Of a DNA stretch of 64,000 nucleotides, positions 7,873-16,341 are shown one piece after another. The position numbers and the translations under genes were made by a program. The stretch is from Clostridium frigoris (GTDB lineage Bacteria; Bacillota; Clostridia; Clostridiales; Clostridiaceae). The stretch is from contig NZ_JAHLDV010000008.1 of NCBI RefSeq assembly GCF_018861865.1, positions 1 through 64,000 on the forward strand. Direction: 5' to 3'. The notes beneath the pieces are model-generated. The model was not told the origin of the DNA and made no database searches. It worked only from the letters and a program-made list of their open reading frames with translations. Each line of letters starts with the position of its first letter. Position 1 is the stretch's first letter.

Positions 7873-8961
7873 CTAAAAAGCTACCATATTATATATATCT
7901 ATATCTTCTAATACTGTTTGATCTGAAATAGTCTCTTTAGGAAATTGTTTAGCCAAAGTTTGTCTAAACTCTTTAAGTTGAAGCGCCGAAAGTTCTTTTT
8001 GCTTTGGCAGCGTATTTCCCTCCTTAATAATCTTTCCATCTTTTAATTTATATATGAATTTTTCATCAATAATACTTAAATTATTTTCATCATCAAATTT
8101 TAATTCGCCAGCTATATCACCACTTATAATTATCTTCTTTAGATCGTTTATCTCATTTGTGTTACTACTAATTTTAGCTACGTTAAGATATGAGCTTACT
8201 TTACCATTTAAATTCTTTTCACCTGTCACCCCACTTCTAAATGCAATTGTTTTGCCATCTTTAGATATTACACCATCAAATATTTGTTCCTTATCATTAT
8301 TAATTTCAAAAACTTTCTTACCATTAATATATAAATTAGCTTTTGGTCCTGGGAATATATGGGGTGTGTTGCTATAAACAATGTTTTTTTTACCTAAACT
8401 AACATCCCGTATGGTTCCAACGCAGGAAATTAACTCTGCTTTGCTTTTTATATTATATACTGTATAACCTGAAACTGAAGGATTAATGTGCCCTGTAACC
8501 AAAATGTTTTCATTATCTATCCATTTAAGCTCGACAATTTGTTGTACATTTTTATTATTAATAACAATATCTGTTAGCTTCTCATCTTTAATGTTATAAA
8601 TAATTACATGAGGCGGATATATAGGTTGACCTTCATTAAAATACCTAAATACAATTTTCTTTTTATCTGGAGAAAGTTCCAATAAATCCTTTGATTTTGA
8701 ACTATCTCCAAGTGACTTAATCTGCCTATTTATTTCATCATAAAGATACACACTATTACCTTTTAAAAATGCTATTTTAGTTAACTTGATGTTTTTTATA
8801 TTTTGATTTGTACCATTAATATCAGTACCTTTATTAGACGTATTATCTTTGTTTTCATTTCTATTTGAATAAGATATCACTGTAAATATGCCTAGAAATA
8901 AACAAATTGTCACAATGAGCAGCTTAAATAATTTTTTTGTCATTTTGGGATGGGTTATCAT
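7873..8961 (-). CDS. Membrane-anchored protein with WD40/TolB-like repeats, function unknown
   Basis: 362 residues. One N-terminal membrane segment (about 9-31, KKLFKLLIVTICLFLGIFTV) is followed by a low-complexity linker rich in N, K and T, then an extracytoplasmic domain. The latter has beta-propeller-like repeats such as KIAFLKGNSVYLYDE, LELSPDKKKIVFRYF, WIDNENILVTGHI and SKDGKTIAFRSG, resembling TolB/DPP-IV-type blades. No catalytic residues are obvious. The start ATG at 8961 has GAGGAG seven bases upstream. It is alone between intergenic regions. It could sense or bind an envelope ligand, but nothing in the sequence shows this. Confidence 0.6.
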   Translation of the reverse strand: MITHPKMTKKLFKLLIVTICLFLGIFTVISYSNRNENKDNTSNKGTDINGTNQNIKNIKLTKIAFLKGNSVYLYDEINRQIKSLGDSSKSKDLLELSPDKKKIVFRYFNEGQPIYPPHVIIYNIKDEKLTDIVINNKNVQQIVELKWIDNENILVTGHINPSVSGYTVYNIKSKAELISCVGTIRDVSLGKKNIVYSNTPHIFPGPKANLYINGKKVFEINNDKEQIFDGVISKDGKTIAFRSGVTGEKNLNGKVSSYLNVAKISSNTNEINDLKKIIISGDIAGELKFDDENNLSIIDEKFIYKLKDGKIIKEGNTLPKQKELSALQLKEFRQTLAKQFPKETISDQTVLEDIDIYNMVAF

Positions 8962-9330
8962 AATATTGCTCCTCGTTTAAATTCGTAAGAATAATCGTTA
9001 TTTTAAATCATTGAAACTCAGATAATTATACTCTACTTATATTATTGTATCAACTGGCAACATTCACTTTTGTAGTTATTTTCTATAATTATATTTAATT
9101 GTTTTACATATATAAATATAAAAAATGGCATCAGATTATTTAACCTAATGCCCTATAATTATTTAAAAACTTTTTTATTTATTAAAAGGTTAACTTACAG
9201 CTTTTAAAATCATATCATCAGTTAAGTATGATAATTTCACATGATACTTATAATAATGTTAAAATATAATCTACACAACATTTGATAAATGAATATACTA
9301 TAATATATCAATATTCAAATGAGGTATTAT
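8962..9330. other. Intergenic region with one minus-strand terminator-like hairpin
   Basis: The 369 bases between two divergent genes hold an imperfect 8-bp stem (9127-9134 with 9145-9152). On the minus strand it is followed by a run of T, so it would stop transcription entering from the right. The rest is AT-rich with no convincing gene or RNA. Confidence 0.5.
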
Positions 9331-9630
9331 ATGAAAAAACTAGAAGAATACAGCCCTACTGAATTGGCTACAATAGCTACAATCCTAGGAATTATTATTG
9401 CATCTAAGTTCGACGTTGACCAACAAAATGTAGTAGCCAATTTTTTATTCAGTGTGGCTCAAAGCATTTTTATAATTGCAGCTCAACTTTCTAATCTTCA
9501 AGCAAAAGAAGAAGCTCAAAATGCAAGTAATGTAAATACTGTTTCAAACAGTACAAATAGGGATTTGCAAAAACAGATAGATGAACTTAAGAATCTTATG
9601 AAAGACTTTGGAGATAATACCATTCTTTAA
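9331..9630 (+). CDS. Small single-pass membrane protein, unknown
   Basis: 99 residues. An N-terminal helix (EEYSPTELATIATILGIIIA) leads into a hydrophobic segment at about 15-50 (NVVANFLFSVAQSIFIIAAQL). A polar coiled-coil tail with heptad spacing follows (RDLQKQIDELKNLMKDFG). I do not recognise a family with assigned function. The ATG at 9331 is preferred to an upstream in-frame ATG at 9319 because GAGG at 9321-9324 then becomes its ribosome binding site. It is a single gene ending at a long inverted repeat shared with the convergent YoaK-type gene. Confidence 0.65.
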   Translation: MKKLEEYSPTELATIATILGIIIASKFDVDQQNVVANFLFSVAQSIFIIAAQLSNLQAKEEAQNASNVNTVSNSTNRDLQKQIDELKNLMKDFGDNTIL

Positions 9631-9665
9631 GCTATTACGCAAAATGGAGGTGTACATGTAATTTT

Positions 9666-9719
9666 ACAATATTAATAATTCATAAATATTGAAATATATT
9701 TATGAATTATTAATATTGT
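9666..9719. terminator. Perfect 24-bp inverted repeat between convergent genes
   Basis: Bases 9666-9689 and 9696-9719 are perfectly complementary around a six-base loop. The stem is almost entirely A/T and overlaps the stop codon of the YoaK-type gene. Its place between two convergent genes fits a bidirectional terminator, though it lacks the GC core of a classical one. Confidence 0.6.
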
Positions 9720-10407
9720 ATAATACCAAAGCCCCTATTATTATAATCGCAGCACCCCATATTGCTTTAACACCAACATTTAATGTTAATATTCCGCCTA
9801 ATAATGCTCCCAATAAAAATGAAGAAACAATTGTAAAAAGACGAATAGTACGAATAGCCGCATCATGATCTTTTTGGGTGAAAGCAATATATGCCTCCCT
9901 TGCAGCTGATCGTAAATTACCTGTGGACATAGTTGAGCTATATGGAGAGTCCGCAATTTTAGAAAATGAACATACTTGAATCGAAGCAACAAACGATACT
10001 ATAACATTTACAATAAGATTAGGAATGGTACTAGGTATAAATCCTATTGCAAAAAGGACTATAATTTCAAAAATTAAAACTGCCCGTGGCCAGTCATTTA
10101 TAAATAACCGTGATGAATCATTTTTTATTGATTGAACAACAATTACTCCGATTACGAAAGCTACTATAGCTGGAATATTAGCAAACGCTTGCACCCATTC
10201 TCCTTTTGCAGCATATATGGCAACAAGTACAATATTACCAGTTTGAGCATTAGCAAAAACTCCTCCTCTTCCTATGAAGGTATAAGAGTCCAAAAATCCT
10301 CCTGCAATTGCAAGAAGGATTCCAAATCTAAATGACTCATGTATAACATGTTGTGAATGTAATTTTCTAATTCTTCTTTTCATTATTCTTAAATTAACTT
10401 TGATCAA
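9700..10407 (-). CDS. YoaK family (DUF1275) membrane protein
   Basis: A 235-residue integral membrane protein with six or more hydrophobic segments. It carries the family hallmarks GILLAIAGGFLDSYTFIGRGG, FANAQTGNIVLVA and SSTMSTGNLRSAA. DUF1275/YoaK proteins are widespread in bacteria and have no established substrate. The start is taken as TTG at 10407, nine bases after GGAG; an internal ATG at 10383 has no ribosome binding site. It begins 18 bases after the tsaD stop, so it is probably transcribed from tsaD, although nothing suggests a shared function. Confidence 0.85.
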   Translation of the reverse strand: MIKVNLRIMKRRIRKLHSQHVIHESFRFGILLAIAGGFLDSYTFIGRGGVFANAQTGNIVLVAIYAAKGEWVQAFANIPAIVAFVIGVIVVQSIKNDSSRLFINDWPRAVLIFEIIVLFAIGFIPSTIPNLIVNVIVSFVASIQVCSFSKIADSPYSSTMSTGNLRSAAREAYIAFTQKDHDAAIRTIRLFTIVSSFLLGALLGGILTLNVGVKAIWGAAIIIIGALVLYNINNS

Positions 10408-10425
10408 ATTTAAAGACTCCTTTTA

Positions 10426-11448
10426 CTATCTTTCACCAAGCTTTAGATTTGGTATTGCATTTAAAGTTAACGGTGAAACTCTTCCTTTTATTAATTCAAA
10501 GTAGGCTGCGCTTCCAATCATTGCAGCATTATCAGTGCAGAGTATCATCTCTGGGAACATAACTTTTATATTTTTCTTTTGCCCTTCTTTTAGCATTGTC
10601 TCTCTAAGACAAGAGTTTGAAGCTACTCCACCTGCTATTGTTATTTTATCTACCCCTTTAATTTTACATGCCTCAAAGGCGTTTTCTACCAAAACATTAA
10701 CAACTGCCTTTTGAAAAGATGCAGCCACATCCGGTACACTAATTGGCTCATTTTTCATGTTCATTTTGTTTAAATAATTTAACACCGAAGATTTAACTCC
10801 ACTAAATGAAAAATCTAAAGTAACATCATGGAATTTAGCTTTTGGAAACTTTATAGCATCTGCATTGCCAGTCTTTGCTATTTTATCTATTTTAGGTCCA
10901 CCTGGATACCCAAGACCTATTGCACGCGCTACCTTATCGAAGGCTTCTCCCGCTGCATCATCTCTAGTTTGGGCCATAACTTCAAAATCACCATGGTCCT
11001 TCATGTATACAATAAATGTATGTCCACCTGAAACTACCAAACACATAAATGGTGGCTCAAGCTCCTTATATTGAATAAAATTAGCACTTATATGCCCTTC
11101 TATATGATTAACTCCAATTAGCGGTTTATGAGTTGCATATGCAAGTCCTTTAGCATATTGAACGCCTACAAGCAGTGCCCCAACGAGCCCAGGTCCATAG
11201 GTTACTCCTATTGCATCTATATCATCTAATGTAACTTTAGCTTCATCTAGTGCCTCTTGAACCACTGCACTTATTGCTTCTATATGCTTTCTAGATGCTA
11301 CTTCTGGAACAACACCCCCAAATTTTACATGTGTGTCTATTTGAGATGCAATTATGTTAGATAAAACATCCCTACCATTCATGACAACTGAAGCTGCCGT
11401 CTCATCACAACTTGATTCTATTGCAAGTATTTTAATATCCTTTTCCAT
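10426..11448 (-). CDS. tsaD: tRNA N6-adenosine threonylcarbamoyltransferase TsaD
   Basis: A 340-residue ASKHA-fold protein of usual length that transfers the threonylcarbamoyl group to A37 of ANN-decoding tRNAs, working with TsaB and TsaE. Seen in the sequence: [12 protein letters not shown] at the N-terminus, the metal-binding HIEGHISAN (two histidines at about 115 and 119), [13 protein letters not shown], the [13 protein letters not shown] loop and the GGVASNS phosphate loop. The partners tsaE, tsaB and rimI form a separate operon at about 38-40 kb. The gene leads into the YoaK-type gene with an 17-18 base gap. Confidence 0.96.
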   Translation of the reverse strand: MEKDIKILAIESSCDETAASVVMNGRDVLSNIIASQIDTHVKFGGVVPEVASRKHIEAISAVVQEALDEAKVTLDDIDAIGVTYGPGLVGALLVGVQYAKGLAYATHKPLIGVNHIEGHISANFIQYKELEPPFMCLVVSGGHTFIVYMKDHGDFEVMAQTRDDAAGEAFDKVARAIGLGYPGGPKIDKIAKTGNADAIKFPKAKFHDVTLDFSFSGVKSSVLNYLNKMNMKNEPISVPDVAASFQKAVVNVLVENAFEACKIKGVDKITIAGGVASNSCLRETMLKEGQKKNIKVMFPEMILCTDNAAMIGSAAYFELIKGRVSPLTLNAIPNLKLGER

Positions 11449-11739
11449 TGTTTTTACCCACCTTTAACATAGTCTATATGATTTTTTTCAATATATTCAT
11501 AAAAATATTATAAGAATTTATTTTTCTATTCTAAAAAAGCTAACATCTACTAATAATACATATTAATTATACTTTATTAGCTTTGTCATATCAAATTTAT
11601 ATATACCTATTCTAGTTGTTCACGATTAGACATGTATCATTATATGATATAATTATATGTGAATGTTTATTATAGAAAAAAAAGATTAAAATATATTTAA
11701 TAATAATCATCTGTTTAATATAGATCCTAGGGGGAACAT

Positions 11740-12372
11740 ATGAGTAACACTTATGCAAAAGTCATTATAAAGGGTTCACCTATTTCAAAATCCAATTTTA
11801 AACTTTTCAATACAAATGGTCGAGCTATTTTACCCTATAATTCTGGAAAATACCACGATAGATATGCTTTATATGAAGAAGAAATTGCTTATCAATGTAG
11901 GAGCCAAAATCCCAGTATTTTTTTAACGGAATCGCTTATTGCCGTTTTAAAGGTATATTATAAAAGTTTCAAAAGACATCCTGATACAAACAACATAACA
12001 AAAAGTATTTTTGATGGTATAGAAAAAAGTGGTCTTATAGTTAATGATGCTCAAGTTACAAGACTTATTATTGAGGAATTTTACAGTAAGGAGAATCCCA
12101 GATTCGAACTAGAACTTTTTGGTGAAAGTACATATGCAATGAAATATTCAATAGTTGAAAAAGAAGAAAAACAACCACCTATAAATTATGATCCACCATC
12201 AAATAAAAAAAATACTATGGGTTCTAAACTAAATAAAACAAAATCTAATAATAAATGTAAAACAACTTTAATTTGTGAAGTATGTGGTAAAGTAGTACAA
12301 AGCGATGGCTGTATTTCAGCTAACAAGGGTAAAACCTCTTTATGTAAACAATGCTTTAAGAAATTATTTTAA
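11740..12372 (+). CDS. RusA-like Holliday junction resolvase with C-terminal zinc ribbon
   Basis: 210 residues. The segment at about 68-115 (RHPDTNNITKSIFDGIEK, then GLIVNDAQVTRL) aligns by eye with the RusA catalytic block. Asp82 fits E. coli RusA Asp70, Lys88 fits Lys76 and Asp103 fits Asp91; the position of Asp72 is Asn84. A low-complexity K/N/S linker (about 145-172) leads to a zinc ribbon with CxxC pairs at 179/182 and 202/205. RusA enzymes are usually phage-borne and about 120 residues; here there is no phage context and an added zinc ribbon. The ATG at 11740 follows AGGGGG. Its activity is uncertain because of the Asp-to-Asn change. Confidence 0.75.
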   Translation: MSNTYAKVIIKGSPISKSNFKLFNTNGRAILPYNSGKYHDRYALYEEEIAYQCRSQNPSIFLTESLIAVLKVYYKSFKRHPDTNNITKSIFDGIEKSGLIVNDAQVTRLIIEEFYSKENPRFELELFGESTYAMKYSIVEKEEKQPPINYDPPSNKKNTMGSKLNKTKSNNKCKTTLICEVCGKVVQSDGCISANKGKTSLCKQCFKKLF

Positions 12373-12583
12373 TAAACTTTTTTATTCGTTATAAATTTAT
12401 TTTGAATTCAATTTATTAAAATACTGATAATATCATTGTTATACATATTATATGTTATAATAGAACTTATATCTTGTATTGTACGAATTTTTACAACATT
12501 TAGAATATAATGTCATCTTTCTAATATTGTATAAAATATATTTTAATTATAATACGGTTTTTAAAATAATAGGAGGGATAAAT

Positions 12584-13612
12584 ATGAGCACAAATGTTAA
12601 CATCGATTGGAACAAATTAGGCTTTGCTTATAGCAAAACAGATCTTAGGTACATATCAATATGGAAAAATGGTAAATGGGATGATGGAAAATTAGTTAAA
12701 GATAACAATCTTTCTATAAGTGAAGCTTCAACATCTCTTCATTATGGTCAACAGTGTTTCGAAGGTTTAAAAGCTTATCGCACAAAGGACGGTAGCATTC
12801 AATTATTTAGACCACTAGAGAATGCAAAACGTTTGAGAAACAGTTGTTCACGTGTTTTAATACCTGAAATTTCAGATGAAAAATTTCTTGATGCATGTTT
12901 GCAGGTAGTTAAAGCAAATGAAGCTTTTGTTGCACCATATGGAACTGGGGCGACACTTTATCTAAGACCTTATGTAATAGGAATTGGTGACAACCTCGGA
13001 GTAGGACCAGCACCAGAATTTTTATTTGGTCTATTCTGTTGTCCAGTCGGTGCTTATTTTAAATCCGGGCTATCTCCTGTAAACTTTATGACATCAGATG
13101 AATATGATAGAGCTGCACCATTTGGTACCGGTGATGTAAAGGTTGGAGGAAACTATGCAGCAAGTCTTCTTGCTCATGAACATGCTGCATCAAAAGGTTT
13201 TGCAGACTGTATATACCTTGATCCTGCAACACACACTAAAATTGAAGAGGTTGGTGCTGCAAATTTCTTTGGTATTACAAAAGATAATATATTTGTAACT
13301 CCAAAATCACCATCAATACTTCCTAGTATAACTAAAAAGTCATTGATTTATATTGCAAAAGAGTATTTGAAAATGGAAGTACAAGAAAGAGATGTTCCAA
13401 TAGATAGCCTAACAGACTTTAAAGAAACAGGTGCCTGTGGAACTGCAGCTGTAATTACACCTATTGGTGGCATTGAACATAAAGGTAAACTTCATGTTTT
13501 CCACAGTGAAACAGAAGTAGGCCCAGTTACTAAAAAACTTTATGATACTCTTTACGGAATTCAATTTGGAGATGTATCAGCACCAGAAGGTTGGATTATA
13601 AAAGTTAAATAA
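12584..13612 (+). CDS. ilvE: Branched-chain amino acid aminotransferase
   Basis: A 342-residue fold-type IV PLP aminotransferase. Visible landmarks are [23 protein letters not shown], the PLP-lysine segment [13 protein letters not shown] (Lys about 189), [20 protein letters not shown] and [12 protein letters not shown]. It interconverts valine, leucine and isoleucine with their keto acids using 2-oxoglutarate/glutamate. The true start is ATG 12584, six bases after AGGAGGG; an upstream in-frame extension to 12479 reads through AT-rich leader and is rejected. It is a single gene with its own terminator; no T-box is seen in its leader. Confidence 0.95.
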   Translation: MSTNVNIDWNKLGFAYSKTDLRYISIWKNGKWDDGKLVKDNNLSISEASTSLHYGQQCFEGLKAYRTKDGSIQLFRPLENAKRLRNSCSRVLIPEISDEKFLDACLQVVKANEAFVAPYGTGATLYLRPYVIGIGDNLGVGPAPEFLFGLFCCPVGAYFKSGLSPVNFMTSDEYDRAAPFGTGDVKVGGNYAASLLAHEHAASKGFADCIYLDPATHTKIEEVGAANFFGITKDNIFVTPKSPSILPSITKKSLIYIAKEYLKMEVQERDVPIDSLTDFKETGACGTAAVITPIGGIEHKGKLHVFHSETEVGPVTKKLYDTLYGIQFGDVSAPEGWIIKVK

Positions 13613-13639
13613 ATCAATTGCAAAAATTTTTATATAATA

Positions 13640-13675
13640 AAAACAACTTCAAAATTTATATTTTGAAGTTGTTTT
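13640..13675. terminator. Bidirectional terminator between ilvE and glgP
   Basis: A perfect 16-bp stem (13640-13655 with 13660-13675) with a four-base loop sits between convergent genes. It has A and T tracts on either side. Confidence 0.88.
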
Positions 13676-13712
13676 ATTTTCCTTGTATTTATAATTGGTA
13701 TATAAACTACAA

Positions 13713-15332
13713 TTATTTTATATACATTTTGTTATAGTATTCATCAAGCATTCTCTCAACTGAGAACTCATAACTTGTAGTTCTAATACTCTCTCTCATC
13801 ATTTCTACCCACTTTTCTCTATTCCCATAATAAGTAGCCATAACTCTATTAATTAAAGTATCATAAAGAGCAAGCGTATCATGTTTATCTAATTCTACTT
13901 CTGTTAAATCGTCAAGGCCTACCCCGTCTCCAAATTGCCATCCATTTACACCATCGTTGCAAGCCTCTGGCCACCATCCGTCTAAAATAGAACAGTTTAG
14001 TACAGCATTCATCGCAGCTTTCATTCCTGATGTTCCACTAGCCTCAAGAGGTCTTCTAGGATTGTTTAGCCAAATGTCTGAACCTCTGGTTAGCATCCTT
14101 CCTATATTCATATCATAATTTTCAAGGAATACTACGCTATTTGGATACTTTTTCATCATTCTTATAAGTTTTGCTACTATTTCTTTTCCTGTATCATCAA
14201 GTGGATGAGCTTTTCCAGAGAATACTATTTGAACTTTACCACTTTTAAGTAAAGGTGAAATAATCTCCTCATTCGTAAATATTAAGTCACTTCTCTTATA
14301 TGGTGCAGCCCTTCTTGAAAATCCAATAAGTAACTTATCGACGCAAAGCGTAGTCCCCGTTCTTTCTTTAATAAAATCTATTAGTTCTTTTTTAATAGTT
14401 GTGTGAGTTTCAAAAAGATCTCCATTATTATCGTAAGCCTTCGTCATTCGGTCGTCAACCCAGGTTGGTTTATGAATTCCATTAGTTATACCAATAATTT
14501 CAGGTCTTCCAGCAACAGTTTTCCACATTTTATTTGCAGTTTCCATATGAAGTTGTGCCACAGCATTTGCTTTTCTTGATAGCCTAAGCCCCGCTACAGT
14601 CATATTAAATGGTTCTCCACCTAGTCTGACCATTTGCTGCCTAGTCAATTCATTAAATGCTCCCATATACTCTAATTTGTCAATAGAATGTGATTCATTA
14701 CCTTCAACTATTGGAGTATGTGTTGTAAATACTACTTCATCCCGAGTTTTCACCCAGCTATCTTCAAAACTATATCCAGATTGCATTTTTTCTTTTATAA
14801 GCTCTGTAGCCGCAAGTATAGCATGGCCTTCATTAAAGTGATATACATCTATTGGTATATTTAAAGCTCTTAAAGCTTTTACACCGCCAATACCTAACAC
14901 CATTTCTTGAGCAATTCTTTCTTCTCCAAACCAACCATATAATTGTCCTGTTATCCACCTATCACCATTTTCCGGTATATCAGTATCTAAAAGATATATT
15001 GGATTATTACCAAACTCTTCTAACTTCCAAACCTTACATACCACTTTTAAATTTCTGATATCAACAGTTACTTTTACCCCTGTATCTTTTAAAAATTCAT
15101 AATGATAATTATGATATGTATCATATACTTCACCATTTTCATCTATAATCTGTTCAGTATACCCTTGTTTCCATTTAAGCCCTATTCCAATAAGTGGTAA
15201 ATTTAAATCCTTTGCCCCTTTCAAATGATCGCCTGCAAGTATTCCTAACCCCCCTGCATAAGCTTTAAAATCTGAGCTTAGTCCATACTCCATACAAAAA
15301 TAAGCAACTCTTGGAAGATTATTAGTATCCAA
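13713..15332 (-). CDS. glgP: Short-type alpha-glucan (glycogen) phosphorylase
   Basis: 539 residues, the short GT35 form found in Thermotoga and clostridia rather than the roughly 800-residue animal/E. coli type. It releases glucose-1-phosphate from glycogen or maltodextrin. Seen: AYFCMEYGLSSDFKAYAGGLG at the N-terminus, HFNEGHAILA, FTTHTPIVEGNE, GITNGIH, the phosphate-site GFSRRAAPYKR, and RRPLEASGTSGMKAAMN with the PLP-lysine in GTSGMK. The start is TTG at 15332, eight bases after AGGAGG. It is monocistronic. Its promoter overlaps a cre site, so catabolite repression by CcpA is likely. Confidence 0.94.
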   Translation of the reverse strand: MDTNNLPRVAYFCMEYGLSSDFKAYAGGLGILAGDHLKGAKDLNLPLIGIGLKWKQGYTEQIIDENGEVYDTYHNYHYEFLKDTGVKVTVDIRNLKVVCKVWKLEEFGNNPIYLLDTDIPENGDRWITGQLYGWFGEERIAQEMVLGIGGVKALRALNIPIDVYHFNEGHAILAATELIKEKMQSGYSFEDSWVKTRDEVVFTTHTPIVEGNESHSIDKLEYMGAFNELTRQQMVRLGGEPFNMTVAGLRLSRKANAVAQLHMETANKMWKTVAGRPEIIGITNGIHKPTWVDDRMTKAYDNNGDLFETHTTIKKELIDFIKERTGTTLCVDKLLIGFSRRAAPYKRSDLIFTNEEIISPLLKSGKVQIVFSGKAHPLDDTGKEIVAKLIRMMKKYPNSVVFLENYDMNIGRMLTRGSDIWLNNPRRPLEASGTSGMKAAMNAVLNCSILDGWWPEACNDGVNGWQFGDGVGLDDLTEVELDKHDTLALYDTLINRVMATYYGNREKWVEMMRESIRTTSYEFSVERMLDEYYNKMYIK

Positions 15333-15435
15333 TATATTCCCCTCCTATATTTTTTGTTAATAGAAAATAATTAACAATTGTATTGTTTGATAATTTAAAC
15401 TTTCACATTTTATTATAATTTCACCTTTTATGTTT

Positions 15436-15464
15436 ATTATACATAATTATCTAGTTTAATGCAA
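15436..15464 (-). promoter_or_regulatory. Promoter of glgP
   Basis: On the minus strand TTGCAT (15464-15459) and TATAAT (15441-15436) are 17 bases apart. The start point would be near 15429, giving a leader of about 97 bases. Confidence 0.75.
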
Positions 15465-15473
15465 GCGTTTGCA
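15459..15473. promoter_or_regulatory. Catabolite response element (cre) overlapping the glgP -35
   Basis: ATGCAAGCGTTTGCA fits the cre consensus WTGNAANCGNWNNCW at every defined position and is nearly palindromic. It covers the -35 hexamer of the predicted glgP promoter, the usual position for CcpA repression. Confidence 0.8.
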
Positions 15474-15524
15474 CAAACATATTTATCTAAAATTATTTTA
15501 TTAATATTTGATTAGTAGATAAAA

Positions 15525-15576
15525 AAGTGCCCGTAAGAAGTGCTTGTACTCAAACAAACACTTCTTACGGACACTT
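15525..15576 (-). terminator. Terminator of the hydrogenase-like operon
   Basis: An 18-bp stem (15525-15542 with 15559-15576, one C-A mismatch) has a 16-base loop and a T6 run on the minus strand. It follows the last gene of the six-gene operon. Confidence 0.88.
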
Positions 15577-15595
15577 AAATTTTGCTTATTGATTA

Positions 15596-16330
15596 TTAAT
15601 CTATTTTTTTAATTTTATCCATTATTTTAAGAAGTCCAAAAATAATTGCCTGCGGAGATGGAGGGCAACCTGGAATTACAAGATCTACTGGCAATATATC
15701 GTGAAGTGTCCCATAGACCCCATCTCCCTCTTTAAATATTCCGCCATTATAAGCACAACTACCAACAGCTATTACTATTTTAGGTTCGGCCATTGCCTGG
15801 TAAGTCTTCTCTAAAGCCTCTTTCATATTTATAGTAACTGGTCCAGTTACCACTAGTCCATCTGCATGTCTTGGAGATGGGGATACATTAATTCCAAATC
15901 TTGAAATATCATAAAAAGTATTTGAAAGTGCATTAAGCTCTGACATACAAGCATTGCATGAACCAGTATCGACTACTCTTAGTACAAGCGATCTCCTAAA
16001 GGTCTTATATATTTTTTCCCTAAGTTTATCACCTGCAAGTTCCAATTCTGACATTTTATAATTGGATGTCATTTTCAAAACAGATTTTGGACAAATATCA
16101 ACGCAATCTCTACAATAAATACATTTTTTATCATCTACACTTACTAGATGCTCTGCATTTGTAATAGTATTTATCTTTATGGCATTCACAAGGCATACCT
16201 TCATGCACTTTCCACAATTATCACATACATTTTGCTCTGCAACAATTTTCCCATAAGAAAATTCATTATTTTCAAGTGGATCTTTTACTGTTTCTGTTCC
16301 ATATTTTATTCTATCAATTATATTATTCAT
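15596..16330 (-). CDS. Ferredoxin-NuoB/HyfI fusion, small subunit of hydrogenase-like complex
   Basis: 244 residues in two parts. Residues about 28-110 hold two 4Fe-4S motifs, CDNCGKCMKVC and CIYCRDCVDICP, as in the HyfH/NuoI-type ferredoxin. Residues about 130-244 are a NuoB/HyfI small subunit with all proximal-cluster ligands: GSCNACMSE, VAVGSCAYNGG and PGCPPSPQAI. In known group 4 hydrogenases and complex I these are usually separate proteins. It would carry electrons from a soluble donor to the large subunit. It is the last gene of the operon, 11 bases after the large-subunit gene. The Fe-S parts look intact, unlike the Ni site of its partner. Confidence 0.88.
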   Translation of the reverse strand: MNNIIDRIKYGTETVKDPLENNEFSYGKIVAEQNVCDNCGKCMKVCLVNAIKINTITNAEHLVSVDDKKCIYCRDCVDICPKSVLKMTSNYKMSELELAGDKLREKIYKTFRRSLVLRVVDTGSCNACMSELNALSNTFYDISRFGINVSPSPRHADGLVVTGPVTINMKEALEKTYQAMAEPKIVIAVGSCAYNGGIFKEGDGVYGTLHDILPVDLVIPGCPPSPQAIIFGLLKIMDKIKKID

Positions 16331-16341
16331 TTTAATACTCC

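Noticed and set aside
12479-12583. 35-codon N-terminal extension of ilvE
   Set aside because: No ribosome binding site at the far start, and AT-rich hydrophobic translation; AGGAGGG precedes ATG 12584.
15354-15377. TTGTTAA and TTAACAA half-sites in the glgP leader resembling a Rex operator
   Set aside because: The halves are 10 bases apart instead of the four needed for Rex, and the region is AT-rich. At most a weak leader hairpin.
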